Positions 9,201 through 17,880 are shown, counted from the first letter of the stretch. The stretch is DNA of 64,000 bases from Bacteroidia bacterium (GCA_020635905.1 JACJYV010000006.1:721580-785579); one strand, 5' to 3'. The notes: generated by a model not told the origin, from the sequence alone. Numbers and translations are program-made.

Positions 9201-12200
9201 TCCACCACACCATTGGTGCGGCGACCATCAAAATTCACCGAGCCGATCCTGACGGGCAGGTTGGTGGCCAACGGAATAATTCCAATGTTCAGTTGGGAAA
9301 CGATGTTTCCGTTATGCCAGAGGGTAGCCAGGCCGGTGGACTGGTCGTAGGTGGCACCCACGCAGTTCCATTCACCGGGTACCAGTACATTGGCTGCCAG
9401 ACCGGTGGTAAAGGCCAGGCTATTGCGCACGGTAAAGCGCACAAAGAGCGTATTGGGACCAACTTGCCAGAGGTGACAGCCCCATCCGTTGGGTCCGTAC
9501 TGGATGATCGGCATCTGAGCGCTTCCGTTGGTTCCGGGAATGAAACGGGCAAACATGGAGACGGAATTGGGTGCATCCAGAGGTCCACCGGTGCCATTGG
9601 GAATTTCTGCATAGAAATTACCCGTTCCGGGGAGCTGAAGTGCAGTACCACTGAAGCCCGTTGTCCAGGTCACACCACTGGTAAGGAAGCCATTCGGACC
9701 ATTTCCAAGTTCGTCAGAGATAGAGGTGCCTGAGCCTTCGTTCATTGCATAGTACACATTGGAAACTGGCCCCTGGCTGGAAATTTCAGAAAAAGTAACC
9801 ACCGCACTGCAATTGTCGGTCGCGGTTACAGAGGCAGGAGCGGGAACGGCATCGCATTCCACGGTCACGTCCGCAGGTACACCTGAAAGTACAGGAGCCT
9901 GGTTGTCGATTACCACCACATTGAAGGTACAGCTTCCGTTATTGCCGCTGGCATCGCTGGCAGTCAGGGTAACTGCGGTGCTGCCCGTAGGAATTCCAGC
10001 GAGGGGAGACGGGCTTTGGCTGATGGAGGTAACCCCGCAATTATCAGAGGCGGAAGCTCCATTCACGGCTTCGATGTTGATGATAAATTCGGTATCGTCG
10101 CATCCGCCATCAAATTTGGGATCGATGGAGAAATCGAGCACATCGCCACAAGCCACGGTAACCGGGATGGTAAAATTCTGGGTCGTGGTGGGGATATTGA
10201 AATACTGCCAGATTTCCACATTATTCTTGAATACCCGTACGTGGGCGCCGTCACCGCAATTTCCATCACGGTCTTTGAATTGGAGATTAAGATTCACAGT
10301 ACCGTTATAGCTGCTGGTCCAGCGACGGACGGCATGCAGCAGGTTGTCCAGATCCGGGTGACCTCCGTTGGCATCCAGTTGGGGGAAGGCGAGGGTGGAG
10401 CCGGGATTATTGTGTACAAAGCCCGTGAAGTTGGGGAGTTGCTGCCAGTTGAAGAGGCTGCCGTTGCTGTAGGATGCCTTGGCATACTGCCAGTTGCGGA
10501 AGCCCTGGGCTCCGTTGAAATCCTGGGCAGAATTGGCCAGCTTGGTGTAGCCGGGGAAGGCAAAATCAGGCAGGGTAGCCTGACAGAAAGCATCTGCACA
10601 GAGGGTCAGGGTGGAAGGACAATTCACTACCGGGGCTTCATTGTCAACCACGGTCACCGTAAAGGAACAATTGCTGCTGCCCACTGCGTTGGTGGCGGTG
10701 GCAAACACGTTGGTGGTTCCCACATTGAAATTGGTTCCCGGATTTTGTGAGTAGGTAATGGTCGAGGCCGGGATACCCGCATTGTCCGTGGCGGCAAAAG
10801 TCACAGTATTACCACACTGTCCGGCGGCATTATTTACGGTAATGTTGGCCGGGCAGACAATGGAAGGCGCAACACCTGATACCTGGATGGTAAACGAACA
10901 GGAGGCGGTGTGACCTGCTCCGTCAGTTACAGTAAAGGTATTGGTGGTGGTGCCAATGGGGAAGGTGGCCCCGCTGGCCAGACCTGCGGTCTGGCTGGTG
11001 GAAGGTCCGGAACAGTTGTCTGTCCCAACCGGAGTCGTGTAGGTAGCTGCTGCACCTGCGGCGCTGGTAGCGGAGATTGACTGGTTGGCGGGACAGGTAA
11101 TAGAAGGATTCTGGTTGTCAACCACCGTAATCTGGAAGGTACAGTTGGCGGTATTTCCGTTTCCGTCGGTGGCACGCCAGGTGGTGGAGTAGGTGCCAAC
11201 GGCAAGGCTGCTCCCGCTGGCAGGTCCGGTAATCCGCGCCACAGTTGCACCAGAGCAATTGTCCGTGAAGGTGGGAGTACTATAAGTAACCGTAGCAGCA
11301 CAAAGTCCGCTGGCGGCATTCACAGAAATATTGGCAGGGCAGGTAATGGTGGGATTGGTATTATCCACCACCGTCACTGAGGCGTTGCAGGTGCTGCTCA
11401 GCGTTCCGTCACTTACGGTCAGAACCACGTTGGTGGTGCCGAGAGAATACGGAGCCGCCGGGGAAACGCTGAAGGTAAGCGGATCACCATCGGGATCGCT
11501 GGAACCATTATTGAACTGCGTGGCAGCTGCGGTGCCCTGGCAGGAGCCATTGGCATTGACAGTTACGTTTTTACAAACGGCCACAGGAGGTGCGTTACAA
11601 GAGGTAACGGTTACCGTAAAAGAGCATGAAGCCTGATTTCCCGCGGCATCCTGAACCCGATAACCTACGGTAGTGGTGCCAATCTGGAAAAGGGAGCCGC
11701 TGGGCGAACCTGAGAAGATCTGGGTGGTTGCGCCCGGACAGTTATCCGTTCCCACCGGGGGGGTATAGGTAACCGTGGCCGAACAGGGATTAGAGCCCTG
11801 GTTCCCTGCAACCGTAATATTCGCAGGACAACTGATGGCGGGCAGAGTTTGATCCACCACAGTCACATCAAAGGAGCATTGGGCAGTATTCCCCGCTCCA
11901 TCTGTAGCCTTATAGGTATTGGTGGTGGTGCCTTTCGGGAAAAATCCCCCTGAAGCAATTCCACTCAGCAAGGTAATGGAGGGCGTACTGCAATTATCAC
12001 TGATAACCGGCGCGCTGTAAGTTACATTGGCCCCGCAGGATGTTCCAGTGGAAACGGTTATGGCCGCCGGACATGCGATATTGGGCGGAGCCTGATCTGT
12101 AACTGTAATGTTGAAGTTACAGAAGGTGGTTTCACCATTGACATTGGTGGCTTTATAGCAAATGGGAGTGAACCCAAGCGGGAAGTTTCCTCCGTTGACA

Positions 12201-14554
12201 ATACCGCAGGTTTGGTGAATCCCGATTTCCATCACAAAGGGGCGGATGGCAGTGGTTTTGTTATCATTCCACAAACCTGAAGTCAGGATTTCTCCTCCGT
12301 CTTCATTGCCAGAGTTATTGGGTTCACCTGCATTCCAGTTGGTGTAGGTGGAAATGTCTCCATTACTCCACACCCAGTTTCCTTCGGTCACAATGTCGTT
12401 ATAGCCAATCCAGGTGGATCCCGTGATACCAGAGGTCACAAAGGCATTTTCGCCCGCAGAACCAATGGATACCAAATCGCCACCATTGGCCACACAAAAT
12501 GTTCTCGCATCATTCCAGGTAAGGCTGGTGGTGGAGCGGTAATAGTGATTCTCTCCGTACTGACCGATGTAAACAAATCCTGCCACGTCTGCTCCCTCGC
12601 AGGCATCTGCATAATTGGGCTCAGTCCAGGTAGCTGAAATCGTACAATTGGCCCCGGCAGGCAGGGTTTGGTTGGAAGGACAATTGCTGATCACCGGAGG
12701 ATCGGACAAGCGGTTGAAGGAAAGTGATCCATGAGATCCTCCCACTCCTTCTGCCCAGCGGTACTCAATGGATGAGTTTCCGTCCAGGTGAACGGTGGTA
12801 AAATTATTATGCGCATCACAGCAACCAATGTGCTCAAAAATCTGAACTCCGTCCAGATAAACCCGCACATCGTCGTCGTGAGAGGGAATGCTCAGCTGAT
12901 AATCTCCACAGGGGAATCCGCAACGCTTGTAAACCATGGTGTGGGTATCGACTCCGGGATCCGTTCCCTGATAAGGAAAGGGACTTGTCACATTGGCGGG
13001 CGAACAGGTATTACACCAGCGGTCGCGTGAATCCCAGCTAAGCTCATCTCCATGGACATAATAGCCCACATAGGTTGCACTGGTAAGATTAAGATCTGTT
13101 CCGTCAAAGGCGTATGCGTTCCAGGTCCAGGCCGGACAATAACAGGGATCACCCGGGGCGCTGGTACTGATGGGTACAAATTCCAGGGCTCCGTGGGAAC
13201 CTCCTCCGCCTTCGGCCCAGCGGTATTCAATGGTCGTACTGCTGGTAAGGTAGCCCGTCCAGATGTTGGCATGGGCGTCACAGCAGCCCGGATTGTGGGT
13301 GAATACCTGGATTCCATCGATGTAAACCACCACTTCGTCGTCGTGAGAGGGGATATTGAGTTGGTAGCGACCACAGGGGAAGCCCTGGCGCTTGTAAACC
13401 ACTGAGTGATTATCCACCCCGGGGTCGCAACCCTGGTAACCAGAGGCCTGAGCAGGGGAGCAGGTGTTACACCAACGGTTACGGGAGTCAAAACTCAGAT
13501 TTCCCTCAGTATATTTTCCCTGGTAGGGCAATACGCTGACATCCAGATTGCGGCCTGCATAAGTGTACACATTCCAGGAGCCAATCCCAAAAGGAGTGGC
13601 CGGATTGGTGAGGGTACCCTGAGAAATGGCAAGCTGGTAAGTTCCTTCATAGGAACTGTATCCACTGACCATGATATAGTAAGTCACGCCGCAGGCAGCA
13701 TTCCAGCTGGCCAGTGAGGTTGTGCCCGGGCCACCGTCGTCATTGGAAGCCACACAGGAGAGGTTGCCACAGCTTCCTTCAAATATGCGGAGGTAGGTGT
13801 CGAAATCTGATCCTGCCGTAGAAGCTACGTATTGAGAACCATTGCCCACGATTTTGTGCCAGACTGCTCCGGAGTTGGCAATTGAGCTTCCGCATCCACC
13901 GTAGCCTTCAATGGTGGCCCGGTTGGTGAAGCCCGTGGCGGTTCCACCCATGGAAATACTGGTGGCGGTGGCGCAGGCATCGTTGGTGTAGTTATAAGAA
14001 AAATGACCACGGTATTCATGGTCCTGATCCACTGAAACGGGAATTCCGAAAACCGTGGTGGTCGTTCCCTGGGTAAGGTACCAGTTTACAGTAGTACCCA
14101 CGTTATAATTGAAAAGGGGCATGTTGAAGGTGTTGTCGTGGAAACAGTCGTCACCCGAAACGATGGTGGTACACAGGAACCCACAACAGGTGCTGCTGCC
14201 GTCGTACTGACAACGGTCACGGCAATCTGCGTCGTCGTCTTCCCAACTGCGGCCACGGACCTGGAGGGAAGTTACGAAGGTATTACTGCCCGTACGGGTA
14301 ATGTTCCAGTTCGAAGTACAGTTCCCGTTATTGGTACATTTGTCGCAACTGACAATCTGGTCATTGGCTCCGACCAGGTTATTTCCAAACCATACGTTAC
14401 GGGTATATTCCTCGTCGCCAGTTTCCCAACAAGGGCCGGAAATGCCTGCATTTTCGTAGGAAATGATCTGGGTAAGGGTATTGGTAAAGTTGAGGTTTTG
14501 TGCCCAGGCTAAGAAGGGGACAACCGCAAGGATAAATATTAACAGCTTTCTCAT
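3206..14554 (-). CDS. Giant modular T9SS adhesin with HYR and SprB repeats (3782 aa)
   Basis: This is a secreted surface protein with an N-terminal signal peptide (MRKLLIFILAVVPFLAWAQ). Approximate modules: a Cys-rich N-terminus; a PPC-like beta domain, 190-310; two related beta domains with a W-N-x-Y start and SHDD and CCDAH motifs, 320-612; a C-type lectin-like domain, 655-785 (WIGYND, NWNAGEPNN, WND); a long HYR (hyalin) array, about 810-3185. That array is interrupted by a metal-binding-looking beta domain (about 1320-1510), a LamG-like domain (about 1600-1800) and a glycine-linked insert (about 2465-2620). Next come four SprB-type repeats (CNG, GGCxPYxYxW, GTYxVTxTD), about 3198-3530. 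It ends in a type A T9SS sorting domain (AFPNPFEEKT, GVYVSKLVT, YRKLILVR). Its likely role is adhesion or gliding. It is the second gene of an operon with the 236-residue protein upstream and has an unusually good Shine-Dalgarno sequence. Confidence 0.95.
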   Translation of the reverse strand: MRKLLIFILAVVPFLAWAQNLNFTNTLTQIISYENAGISGPCWETGDEEYTRNVWFGNNLVGANDQIVSCDKCTNNGNCTSNWNITRTGSNTFVTSLQVRGRSWEDDDADCRDRCQYDGSSTCCGFLCTTIVSGDDCFHDNTFNMPLFNYNVGTTVNWYLTQGTTTTVFGIPVSVDQDHEYRGHFSYNYTNDACATATSISMGGTATGFTNRATIEGYGGCGSSIANSGAVWHKIVGNGSQYVASTAGSDFDTYLRIFEGSCGNLSCVASNDDGGPGTTSLASWNAACGVTYYIMVSGYSSYEGTYQLAISQGTLTNPATPFGIGSWNVYTYAGRNLDVSVLPYQGKYTEGNLSFDSRNRWCNTCSPAQASGYQGCDPGVDNHSVVYKRQGFPCGRYQLNIPSHDDEVVVYIDGIQVFTHNPGCCDAHANIWTGYLTSSTTIEYRWAEGGGGSHGALEFVPISTSAPGDPCYCPAWTWNAYAFDGTDLNLTSATYVGYYVHGDELSWDSRDRWCNTCSPANVTSPFPYQGTDPGVDTHTMVYKRCGFPCGDYQLSIPSHDDDVRVYLDGVQIFEHIGCCDAHNNFTTVHLDGNSSIEYRWAEGVGGSHGSLSFNRLSDPPVISNCPSNQTLPAGANCTISATWTEPNYADACEGADVAGFVYIGQYGENHYYRSTTSLTWNDARTFCVANGGDLVSIGSAGENAFVTSGITGSTWIGYNDIVTEGNWVWSNGDISTYTNWNAGEPNNSGNEDGGEILTSGLWNDNKTTAIRPFVMEIGIHQTCGIVNGGNFPLGFTPICYKATNVNGETTFCNFNITVTDQAPPNIACPAAITVSTGTSCGANVTYSAPVISDNCSTPSITLLSGIASGGFFPKGTTTNTYKATDGAGNTAQCSFDVTVVDQTLPAISCPANITVAGNQGSNPCSATVTYTPPVGTDNCPGATTQIFSGSPSGSLFQIGTTTVGYRVQDAAGNQASCSFTVTVTSCNAPPVAVCKNVTVNANGSCQGTAAATQFNNGSSDPDGDPLTFSVSPAAPYSLGTTNVVLTVSDGTLSSTCNASVTVVDNTNPTITCPANISVNAASGLCAATVTYSTPTFTDNCSGATVARITGPASGSSLAVGTYSTTWRATDGNGNTANCTFQITVVDNQNPSITCPANQSISATSAAGAAATYTTPVGTDNCSGPSTSQTAGLASGATFPIGTTTNTFTVTDGAGHTASCSFTIQVSGVAPSIVCPANITVNNAAGQCGNTVTFAATDNAGIPASTITYSQNPGTNFNVGTTNVFATATNAVGSSNCSFTVTVVDNEAPVVNCPSTLTLCADAFCQATLPDFAFPGYTKLANSAQDFNGAQGFRNWQYAKASYSNGSLFNWQQLPNFTGFVHNNPGSTLAFPQLDANGGHPDLDNLLHAVRRWTSSYNGTVNLNLQFKDRDGNCGDGAHVRVFKNNVEIWQYFNIPTTTQNFTIPVTVACGDVLDFSIDPKFDGGCDDTEFIINIEAVNGASASDNCGVTSISQSPSPLAGIPTGSTAVTLTASDASGNNGSCTFNVVVIDNQAPVLSGVPADVTVECDAVPAPASVTATDNCSAVVTFSEISSQGPVSNVYYAMNEGSGTSISDELGNGPNGFLTSGVTWTTGFSGTALQLPGTGNFYAEIPNGTGGPLDAPNSVSMFARFIPGTNGSAQMPIIQYGPNGWGCHLWQVGPNTLFVRFTVRNSLAFTTGLAANVLVPGEWNCVGATYDQSTGLATLWHNGNIVSQLNIGIIPLATNLPVRIGSVNFDGRRTNGVVDDVRIWDRALTPQEVATLCACPQEYTISRTWTATDPSGNTASATQIIHVEDNTPPVVSCPANLSISAPTGQCSAVATYSATATDNCASNVDLTYSQASGSSFPLGSTTVTVTAEDECSNASTCSFTVTVTDNENPTITCPSSQSLIATSAAGAVATWTNPVGADNCPGASTSQTAGLASGSTFPIGITTNTFTVTDGSGNTSSCFFTIEVVGVAPAIVCPANLTVNTDPGQCSAAGTFAANDPAGIPPSTITYSSNPGSVFSLGNTTVTATATNAVGTSSCSFTITVEDHEAPAAICQNVTVQLDAGGNGSTSANAVDNGSNDACGIASYSLSATSFNCGNVGTNAVVLTVTDNNGNVSTCSANVIVQDNIAPVAICQDVTVQLDNNGNGSTTAGAVNNGSTDACGIATLALGAGQGSFDCSNIGPNTVTQTVTDVNGNSSNCTATVTVVDQIPPLALCQDITVSLDATGNVSIAGGQVDGGSTDNCTIQFITVSPPNTFDCNNIGANVVTLAVVDVNNNYSICTANVTIEDNTPPVAICKDITVQLSSGGTVSIAGQDVDNSSTDACGIQSYAVSPSSFECSDQGSNPVTLTVTDVNGNSSTCNANVRVEDNVDPVAICQDVTVQLDANGSASTTAQAVDNGSNDACGIVSLSLDVTSFDCSDLGANTVTLTVTDGSTTGGGGGGGGQQLDQSQTTTTTRKATLWQSFTAGVTGQLTQIDLIMHASSTTNTKNLNIYAGAGTGGTQLSGPQTLTFSTNSVFESFTLSTPIPVVAGQVYTISLVGFTSTRISYAAGTNPYAGGEMDVVGGLDDLAFRTYVTTAGGSNGNSPNTSTCTATVTVQDNIPPTISCPPTQNLIATSAAGATATFTNPVGTDNCPATTAQTAGLPSGSTFPIGSTTNTFTVTDASGNTASCSFDINVVGVPPAIVCPADITVNTTAGQCDGVATYTATDPVGIPASTITYTINPGSTFPLGSTSVTATATNSVGSSSCTFNVTVEDHEAPVALCQDVTVQLDASGNGSTTAVAVDNGSSDACGIQSLVLSATSFNCGNVGANPVTLTVTDNNGNVSTCSANVQVEDNVAPVALCQDVTVQLDASGNGSTTAVAVDNGSNDACGIASLSLSQTGFNCGNVGSNPVTLTVTDNNGNISTCSANVQVEDNVAPVALCQDVTVQLDASGNGSTTAVAVDNGSNDACGIASLSLSQTGFNCGNVGSNPVTLTVTDNNGNISTCSANVQVEDNVAPVALCQDVTVQLDASGNGSTTAVAVDNGSNDACGIASLSLSQTSFNCGNVGANPVTLTVTDVNGNVSTCSASVEVEDNVPPIALCQDITINTDSTGFVAITPQQIDNGSSDNCTVASLAVNPNTFDCNDKGQNPVVLTVTDVNGNVSTCNATVTVTNDALVCSTSSPTFACGYNISCNGQTDGQATVSVTGGCLPYTYLWTDGQLTSTAINLAAGTYSVTVTDGVGDQTTCTITLTEPAQLVDGFSIPTFACGYNVSCNGASDGSIDYSLSGGCQPYTYSWTGPNGYTFSGQDPQNITAGTYNVTATDQNGCFVTNSFTLTEPALLNGSSVIPTYACGYNISCNGNSDGSIDYSMTGGCQPYSYSWSGPNGFTATSQDISNLVAGTYNVTTTDANGCSLTESFTLTQPAVMQITSLVPSVFAGGYNIGCNGGANGKITVNIAGGASCQAYTVTLSGPVSGTQTGGTPRIFTGLTAGTYTVTVTDANGCTDVSTITLTQAPPLSVDAGVDRLVILNTPFLCPTITAIPTGGVAPYSYYWFRLPSPLPFLNGQTMIDCPTTTTTYVVRIKDANSCVAFDTVVVNVIQRNAVGNPDCDTLGYKFCFYESCTDTCIRTGNLIDTLASYTILGNCLGDCDNCGPCANQGSKVAMPEEDGQGNSAASAEFLTNEPTFEAFPNPFEEKTTLRFTLPKADQVTVLVFDLRGELVATLFNGQVEANERMEVTFRPENVTEGVYVSKLVTGSGAVFYRKLILVR
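5241..6190 (-). repeat. Near-identical 240-bp tandem repeats inside the adhesin
   Basis: Four tandem units of exactly 240 bp encode an 80-residue HYR-type module (CQDVTVQLDASGNGSTTAVA at its core). The copies at 5461-5700 and 5701-5940 differ at only three positions. The outer units are more diverged. This points to recent duplication or ongoing gene conversion. Confidence 0.9.
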
Positions 14555-14561
14555 GATAAGG

Positions 14562-14569
14562 CCCTCCTT
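14562..14569 (-). promoter_or_regulatory. Strong Shine-Dalgarno of the giant gene
   Basis: AAGGAGGG lies seven bases upstream of the giant gene's ATG and overlaps the stop codon of the preceding gene. Such a complete Shine-Dalgarno is unusual in Bacteroidota. It supports the start at 14554 and translation of both genes from one mRNA. Confidence 0.7.
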
Positions 14570-15278
14570 AGTTGGTTTTTGTGAATGTCAGTTGGTAATA
14601 AATGCGGGAACCATCCTCGTCTTCCAGGCGAAGTTGCATCTTCCCCTTGCTCATTTCCAGCACCCTGAACTGCAGAATGGGATTACAGGTTTGGCAAAGG
14701 CGGGAACGGGTCAGCATGATCTGATTTTCGGTGGTTTCAAAACCACATTCACCCTTCAGGTATTTTCCTTCACCCCATTGACTGTCGAAAGTGGAGGCCT
14801 GCAATTTCAGGATGGTGGTTTTGAGGGGCAGATCGTGGGTTGCTTCCAGGGCAAGCTGATCAGCCTGGGCGCGGGTGATGTCATCCCTCAGGATCACCCC
14901 CTGCAAATCGCTCAAAACCCAGGTGCCGCGGGCCTCCTGGGGAATATCTTTCAAAACATAATTGGCGAGTGGATTGGTGCCCTCCTCAGCTTTATATTCT
15001 TTTTTATCGGTCAGAACCAATTCGGTGGGGCCCTCCTCCTTCGGGCGGGGTGTACCCGGATTCATGGCCTGATACTTTTCAGGATTATTCTTAATCCATT
15101 CAGATTTTAGCCGGGCATATTCATCGGGAGAGACTGAATTTTCATCAATTCCCATGAAGTTTTTCTCAGGTGCTTTCTCTCCTGAAGGGTTGGGAGCCTG
15201 GGCCATCACCTGAACAGAGAGACCCGACAGCAGGAAAAAAATTCCTGCCAGGATGGTAAGTTGAATTGATAATTTCAT
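14568..15278 (-). CDS. Secreted protein of unknown function, operon partner of the giant adhesin
   Basis: This is a 236-residue protein with a signal peptide (hydrophobic residues 5-22, then QVMAQAPNP). The mature N-terminal third is polar and proline-rich (PSGEKAPEKN, NPGTPRPKEEG). The C-terminal 110 residues look like a small beta fold ending LEDEDGSRIYYQLTFTKTN, a pattern reminiscent of lipocalin-like or META-type barrels. Two nearby cysteines (LCQTCNP) may form a disulphide or bind metal. I do not recognise a family. Its stop lies 13 bases before the start of the giant adhesin, so the two are probably co-transcribed. It may be exported to help display, fold or anchor the adhesin, but only the gene order supports this. 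Confidence 0.8.
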   Translation of the reverse strand: MKLSIQLTILAGIFFLLSGLSVQVMAQAPNPSGEKAPEKNFMGIDENSVSPDEYARLKSEWIKNNPEKYQAMNPGTPRPKEEGPTELVLTDKKEYKAEEGTNPLANYVLKDIPQEARGTWVLSDLQGVILRDDITRAQADQLALEATHDLPLKTTILKLQASTFDSQWGEGKYLKGECGFETTENQIMLTRSRLCQTCNPILQFRVLEMSKGKMQLRLEDEDGSRIYYQLTFTKTN

Positions 15279-15923
15279 TTTAAAATCATTTTGACCCGAT
15301 TGAAGATCAGTTAAACAATGATTTTAGGAGAATAAGGTTCTAAATCCCCTGGCTCAGGGAATAAAAAGATATAGCAATGAGGCACAAGCAGCCGGTCTGG
15401 ATTTAGATCGGACGATACGAATTAATTGGCCCCTTCTGACCTCATCAAACCCTGCCCGCGGCAGGAAAAAATTCCGGGGAAAACAGGCAAAAGAGAATTT
15501 ACCTGCTTCCGTTTAGTTTCATCTCATTCCAAATGTAAGAAATTTAAGGCTTATTACCAATAAATCGGCCCCACAAAGAACAAAATCGATTCAAAATTGC
15601 ATAAAAAAGCCAATTTTCCACCAAAACCTCCCCGGCTTTCATGTAAGAATTTTTGTCAATAATTAAGTTTTAATCAATATGATCTCAGCAAATCGAAAAA
15701 TTCAGAATAAAAGGGCGAAGTTTCGCCCCCCCTGGTTGCACATGCGCCCAATCATAGTGGAAGACGGGTTAAAATGACACTCATGCAATCTCAATATCCT
15801 CCATTGGGGTTGCGTGACCCCAAAACCCTTGAAAAATCGCTCAGGCGATAGTTATCCGGACAAAAATCCGCCTGCCTGAATCCCCTTCAATTCAAATGAT
15901 CATTAATAATGAAGAAACCTATT
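15279..15923. other. Divergent intergenic region
   Basis: About 650 bases separate two divergent genes. The region must hold the promoter of the adhesin operon on the minus strand, but I find no clear TAnnTTTG box. No open frame, RNA or repeat is evident. Confidence 0.5.
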
Positions 15924-15931
15924 TATCTTTG
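15924..15931 (+). promoter_or_regulatory. Bacteroidota -7 promoter box for the isoaspartyl peptidase gene
   Basis: TATCTTTG matches the Bacteroidota -7 consensus TAnnTTTG and lies 23 bases before the ATG. The -33 element is not clear. Confidence 0.6.
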
Positions 15932-15954
15932 AGGCAAATATTCAACTAAACCCC

Positions 15955-16887
15955 ATGAATAAAATTGCCATTGCCATTCACGGTGGTGCCGGAACCCTGC
16001 TCAAATCGCACATCACCCCTGAGCAGGAAAAAGCCCACTTGACGGCTCTGCAGGAGGCCCTAACTGCCGGCCATCAGGTACTTCTGGACCGGGGAAGTTC
16101 CCTGGAAGCAGTGGAAAAAGCGGTAATCTCACTTGAAGATTGTCCGCTGTTTAATGCTGGTCGTGGCTCGGTATTTACAGCTGAGGGAAAACACGAAATG
16201 GATGCAAGTATGATGGAAGGGAAGAACCTTAAGGCAGGGGCGGTAAGTGGAATTCATTCCGTCAAAAACCCCATTTCTCTATGCAGACTGGTGATGGAAC
16301 AGACAGAACATGTGATGCTCAGCGGAATGGGGGCAATCGAATTTGCCCTGAAAATGAACGTGCCCATGGAAACTGAGGACTGGTTTCACAGTGATTTTCG
16401 CTATAACCAATGGCAGGAAATCAAAGGGACGAATCATTTTCAACTGGATCATACCATCGATCCTGATCACAAATTCGGCACCGTGGGTGCCGTAGCCCTG
16501 GATGTTCACGGCAACCTGGCTGCGGCCACTTCCACTGGCGGCATGACCAATAAAAAATATGGCCGGGTAGGCGACAGCCCCATCATTGGCGCAGGCACCT
16601 ATGCCAATAACCAGACCTGCGCCGTTTCCTGCACAGGCAACGGGGAATTTTTTATCCGGGGGGTGGTGGCTTACGACATTTCCTGCCTGATGCAGTACAA
16701 AGGCCTCAGTCTCAAAGAGGCTGTCGGGGAGGTCATTCACGGACGGGAACTGATACGGCAGGGAGACGGCGGGCTGATTGCCCTGGACGCCAACGGCAAC
16801 ATTGAAATGCCCTTCAACTCAGCGGGCATGTACCGCGCTTGTGTCCATCCAGACGGCAAAATAGAAGTCGCAATTTTCGGACAATAG
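15955..16887 (+). CDS. iaaA: Isoaspartyl peptidase / plant-type L-asparaginase
   Basis: This 310-residue protein is an N-terminal-nucleophile hydrolase of the plant-type asparaginase family (Pfam Asparaginase_2). These enzymes self-cleave to free a catalytic threonine and hydrolyse beta-aspartyl dipeptides and asparagine. The start IHGGAGTL, the central GTVGAVALD with the nucleophile Thr near residue 176, and the ATSTGGMTNKKYGRVGDSP segment that lines the active site are all present. The length is normal for the family. The gene converges on cyanophycinase with only 29 bases between them. Cyanophycinase releases beta-Asp-Arg dipeptides, which are a known substrate of this enzyme type, so it probably completes cyanophycin breakdown to free Asp and Arg. 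It has no signal peptide and should be cytosolic. Confidence 0.93.
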   Translation: MNKIAIAIHGGAGTLLKSHITPEQEKAHLTALQEALTAGHQVLLDRGSSLEAVEKAVISLEDCPLFNAGRGSVFTAEGKHEMDASMMEGKNLKAGAVSGIHSVKNPISLCRLVMEQTEHVMLSGMGAIEFALKMNVPMETEDWFHSDFRYNQWQEIKGTNHFQLDHTIDPDHKFGTVGAVALDVHGNLAAATSTGGMTNKKYGRVGDSPIIGAGTYANNQTCAVSCTGNGEFFIRGVVAYDISCLMQYKGLSLKEAVGEVIHGRELIRQGDGGLIALDANGNIEMPFNSAGMYRACVHPDGKIEVAIFGQ

Positions 16888-16916
16888 CCCCCAATCAACA
16901 ATCAGAAGCCGATTTC

Positions 16917-17786
16917 TTACATAAATTCCGCATTCAGCGGCAGGACCCGGATGCTGCGATCTTCGAGGTGAAAACCGTCACTGTTGCTCAGGGTATGTAC
17001 AATCAGGTTGGTCAGGGTCATGGGAGTGCCCGTTTGCAAAATCCGCTCGTTATTGTGAATCAATTGCCCGGGATCCATGAAAATCGCCATCCCGGAGCCA
17101 ATCACGGTGCAATCATTGCCATTTTTGATGATCAGGCCCGTATCTTCTGATAAGCCTACCCCGATCAGATGGGGGAAACGGGCCACAGCTTCGGCCAGGC
17201 GGCCGAAACGGCCGCGACGGATAAAATGGGAGTCAATAATCAACCCGGGAATGAATCCCATCCCCTCCCGCATCAAAACTGCACCCTTGAACATGGACTC
17301 AGCGCTGCTCCCTCCCATGATCATTTCTGAAGACATGCACATTGCTCCTGCGCTGGTGCCGGCAATCACAAATTTCTCGGTCAAATAGCGCTCTTTCAAA
17401 ACATGGTGCATCCTTGAACCACCAATTTTATCAACAATCTGAGACTGATCCCCGCCCGTAAACATCACACAATCGGCCTGCTCGATCCACTTCACATAGT
17501 CCTTGCTGTCAGAATGAACCCGACTCTGCACCTGCAAAATTTTCACTTTGGAACAACCCAGATTATTGAAGGCCTGCAGATAATTTCTGCCCACTTCGAC
17601 CGGGATACTGGAAGCTGTAGGTATCACCACAAAACTGGAATCACGTCCCCCGCTTTCCCTTACCACGTGAGCCAAAATCCCATCCGTGACGAAATCCAGG
17701 ACATATTTTTCCTGCACGTCAATGCCTTTGTCTTCATTTCCCCCGATCGGAATTAAGGTGCCTTTTGGCTGGATTTGCCCACTCAT
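16917..17786 (-). CDS. cphB: Cyanophycinase
   Basis: This 289-residue serine exopeptidase of family S51 degrades cyanophycin to beta-Asp-Arg dipeptides. It shows the N-terminal GTLIPIGGNEDKG motif, the FTGGDQSQ segment and the nucleophile elbow GTSAGAM (about residue 145). The typical IDSHFIRRGRFGRL and GVGLSEDTGLII motifs follow. The open frame extends 96 codons further upstream, but that extension overlaps cphA and lacks family similarity. I therefore start at the ATG at 17786, just before SGQIQPKG. The gene is divergent from cphA, with 117 bases between them holding promoters for both. There is no signal peptide, so it probably acts on intracellular granules. Confidence 0.94.
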   Translation of the reverse strand: MSGQIQPKGTLIPIGGNEDKGIDVQEKYVLDFVTDGILAHVVRESGGRDSSFVVIPTASSIPVEVGRNYLQAFNNLGCSKVKILQVQSRVHSDSKDYVKWIEQADCVMFTGGDQSQIVDKIGGSRMHHVLKERYLTEKFVIAGTSAGAMCMSSEMIMGGSSAESMFKGAVLMREGMGFIPGLIIDSHFIRRGRFGRLAEAVARFPHLIGVGLSEDTGLIIKNGNDCTVIGSGMAIFMDPGQLIHNNERILQTGTPMTLTNLIVHTLSNSDGFHLEDRSIRVLPLNAEFM

Positions 17787-17810
17787 AAAAAATATCGTTT
17801 TGAATTTTGT

Positions 17811-17847
17811 CAAAATTAGTAATTTATCGCTTAGTAGCCCCAACAAA
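17811..17847 (-). promoter_or_regulatory. Promoter of cphB
   Basis: On the minus strand TAATTTTG (17811-17818) fits TAnnTTTG. A TTTG/TTG cluster upstream (17841-17847) is suitably placed for a -33 element. Confidence 0.55.
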
Positions 17848-17872
17848 CAAAGTCTTTCAATTGAATTACACT

Positions 17873-17880
17873 TACCTTTG
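17873..17880 (+). promoter_or_regulatory. -7 promoter box of cphA
   Basis: TACCTTTG matches TAnnTTTG and lies 23 bases before the cphA ATG. It is back-to-back with the cphB promoter, so both genes could respond to one regulator bound between them. Confidence 0.6.
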
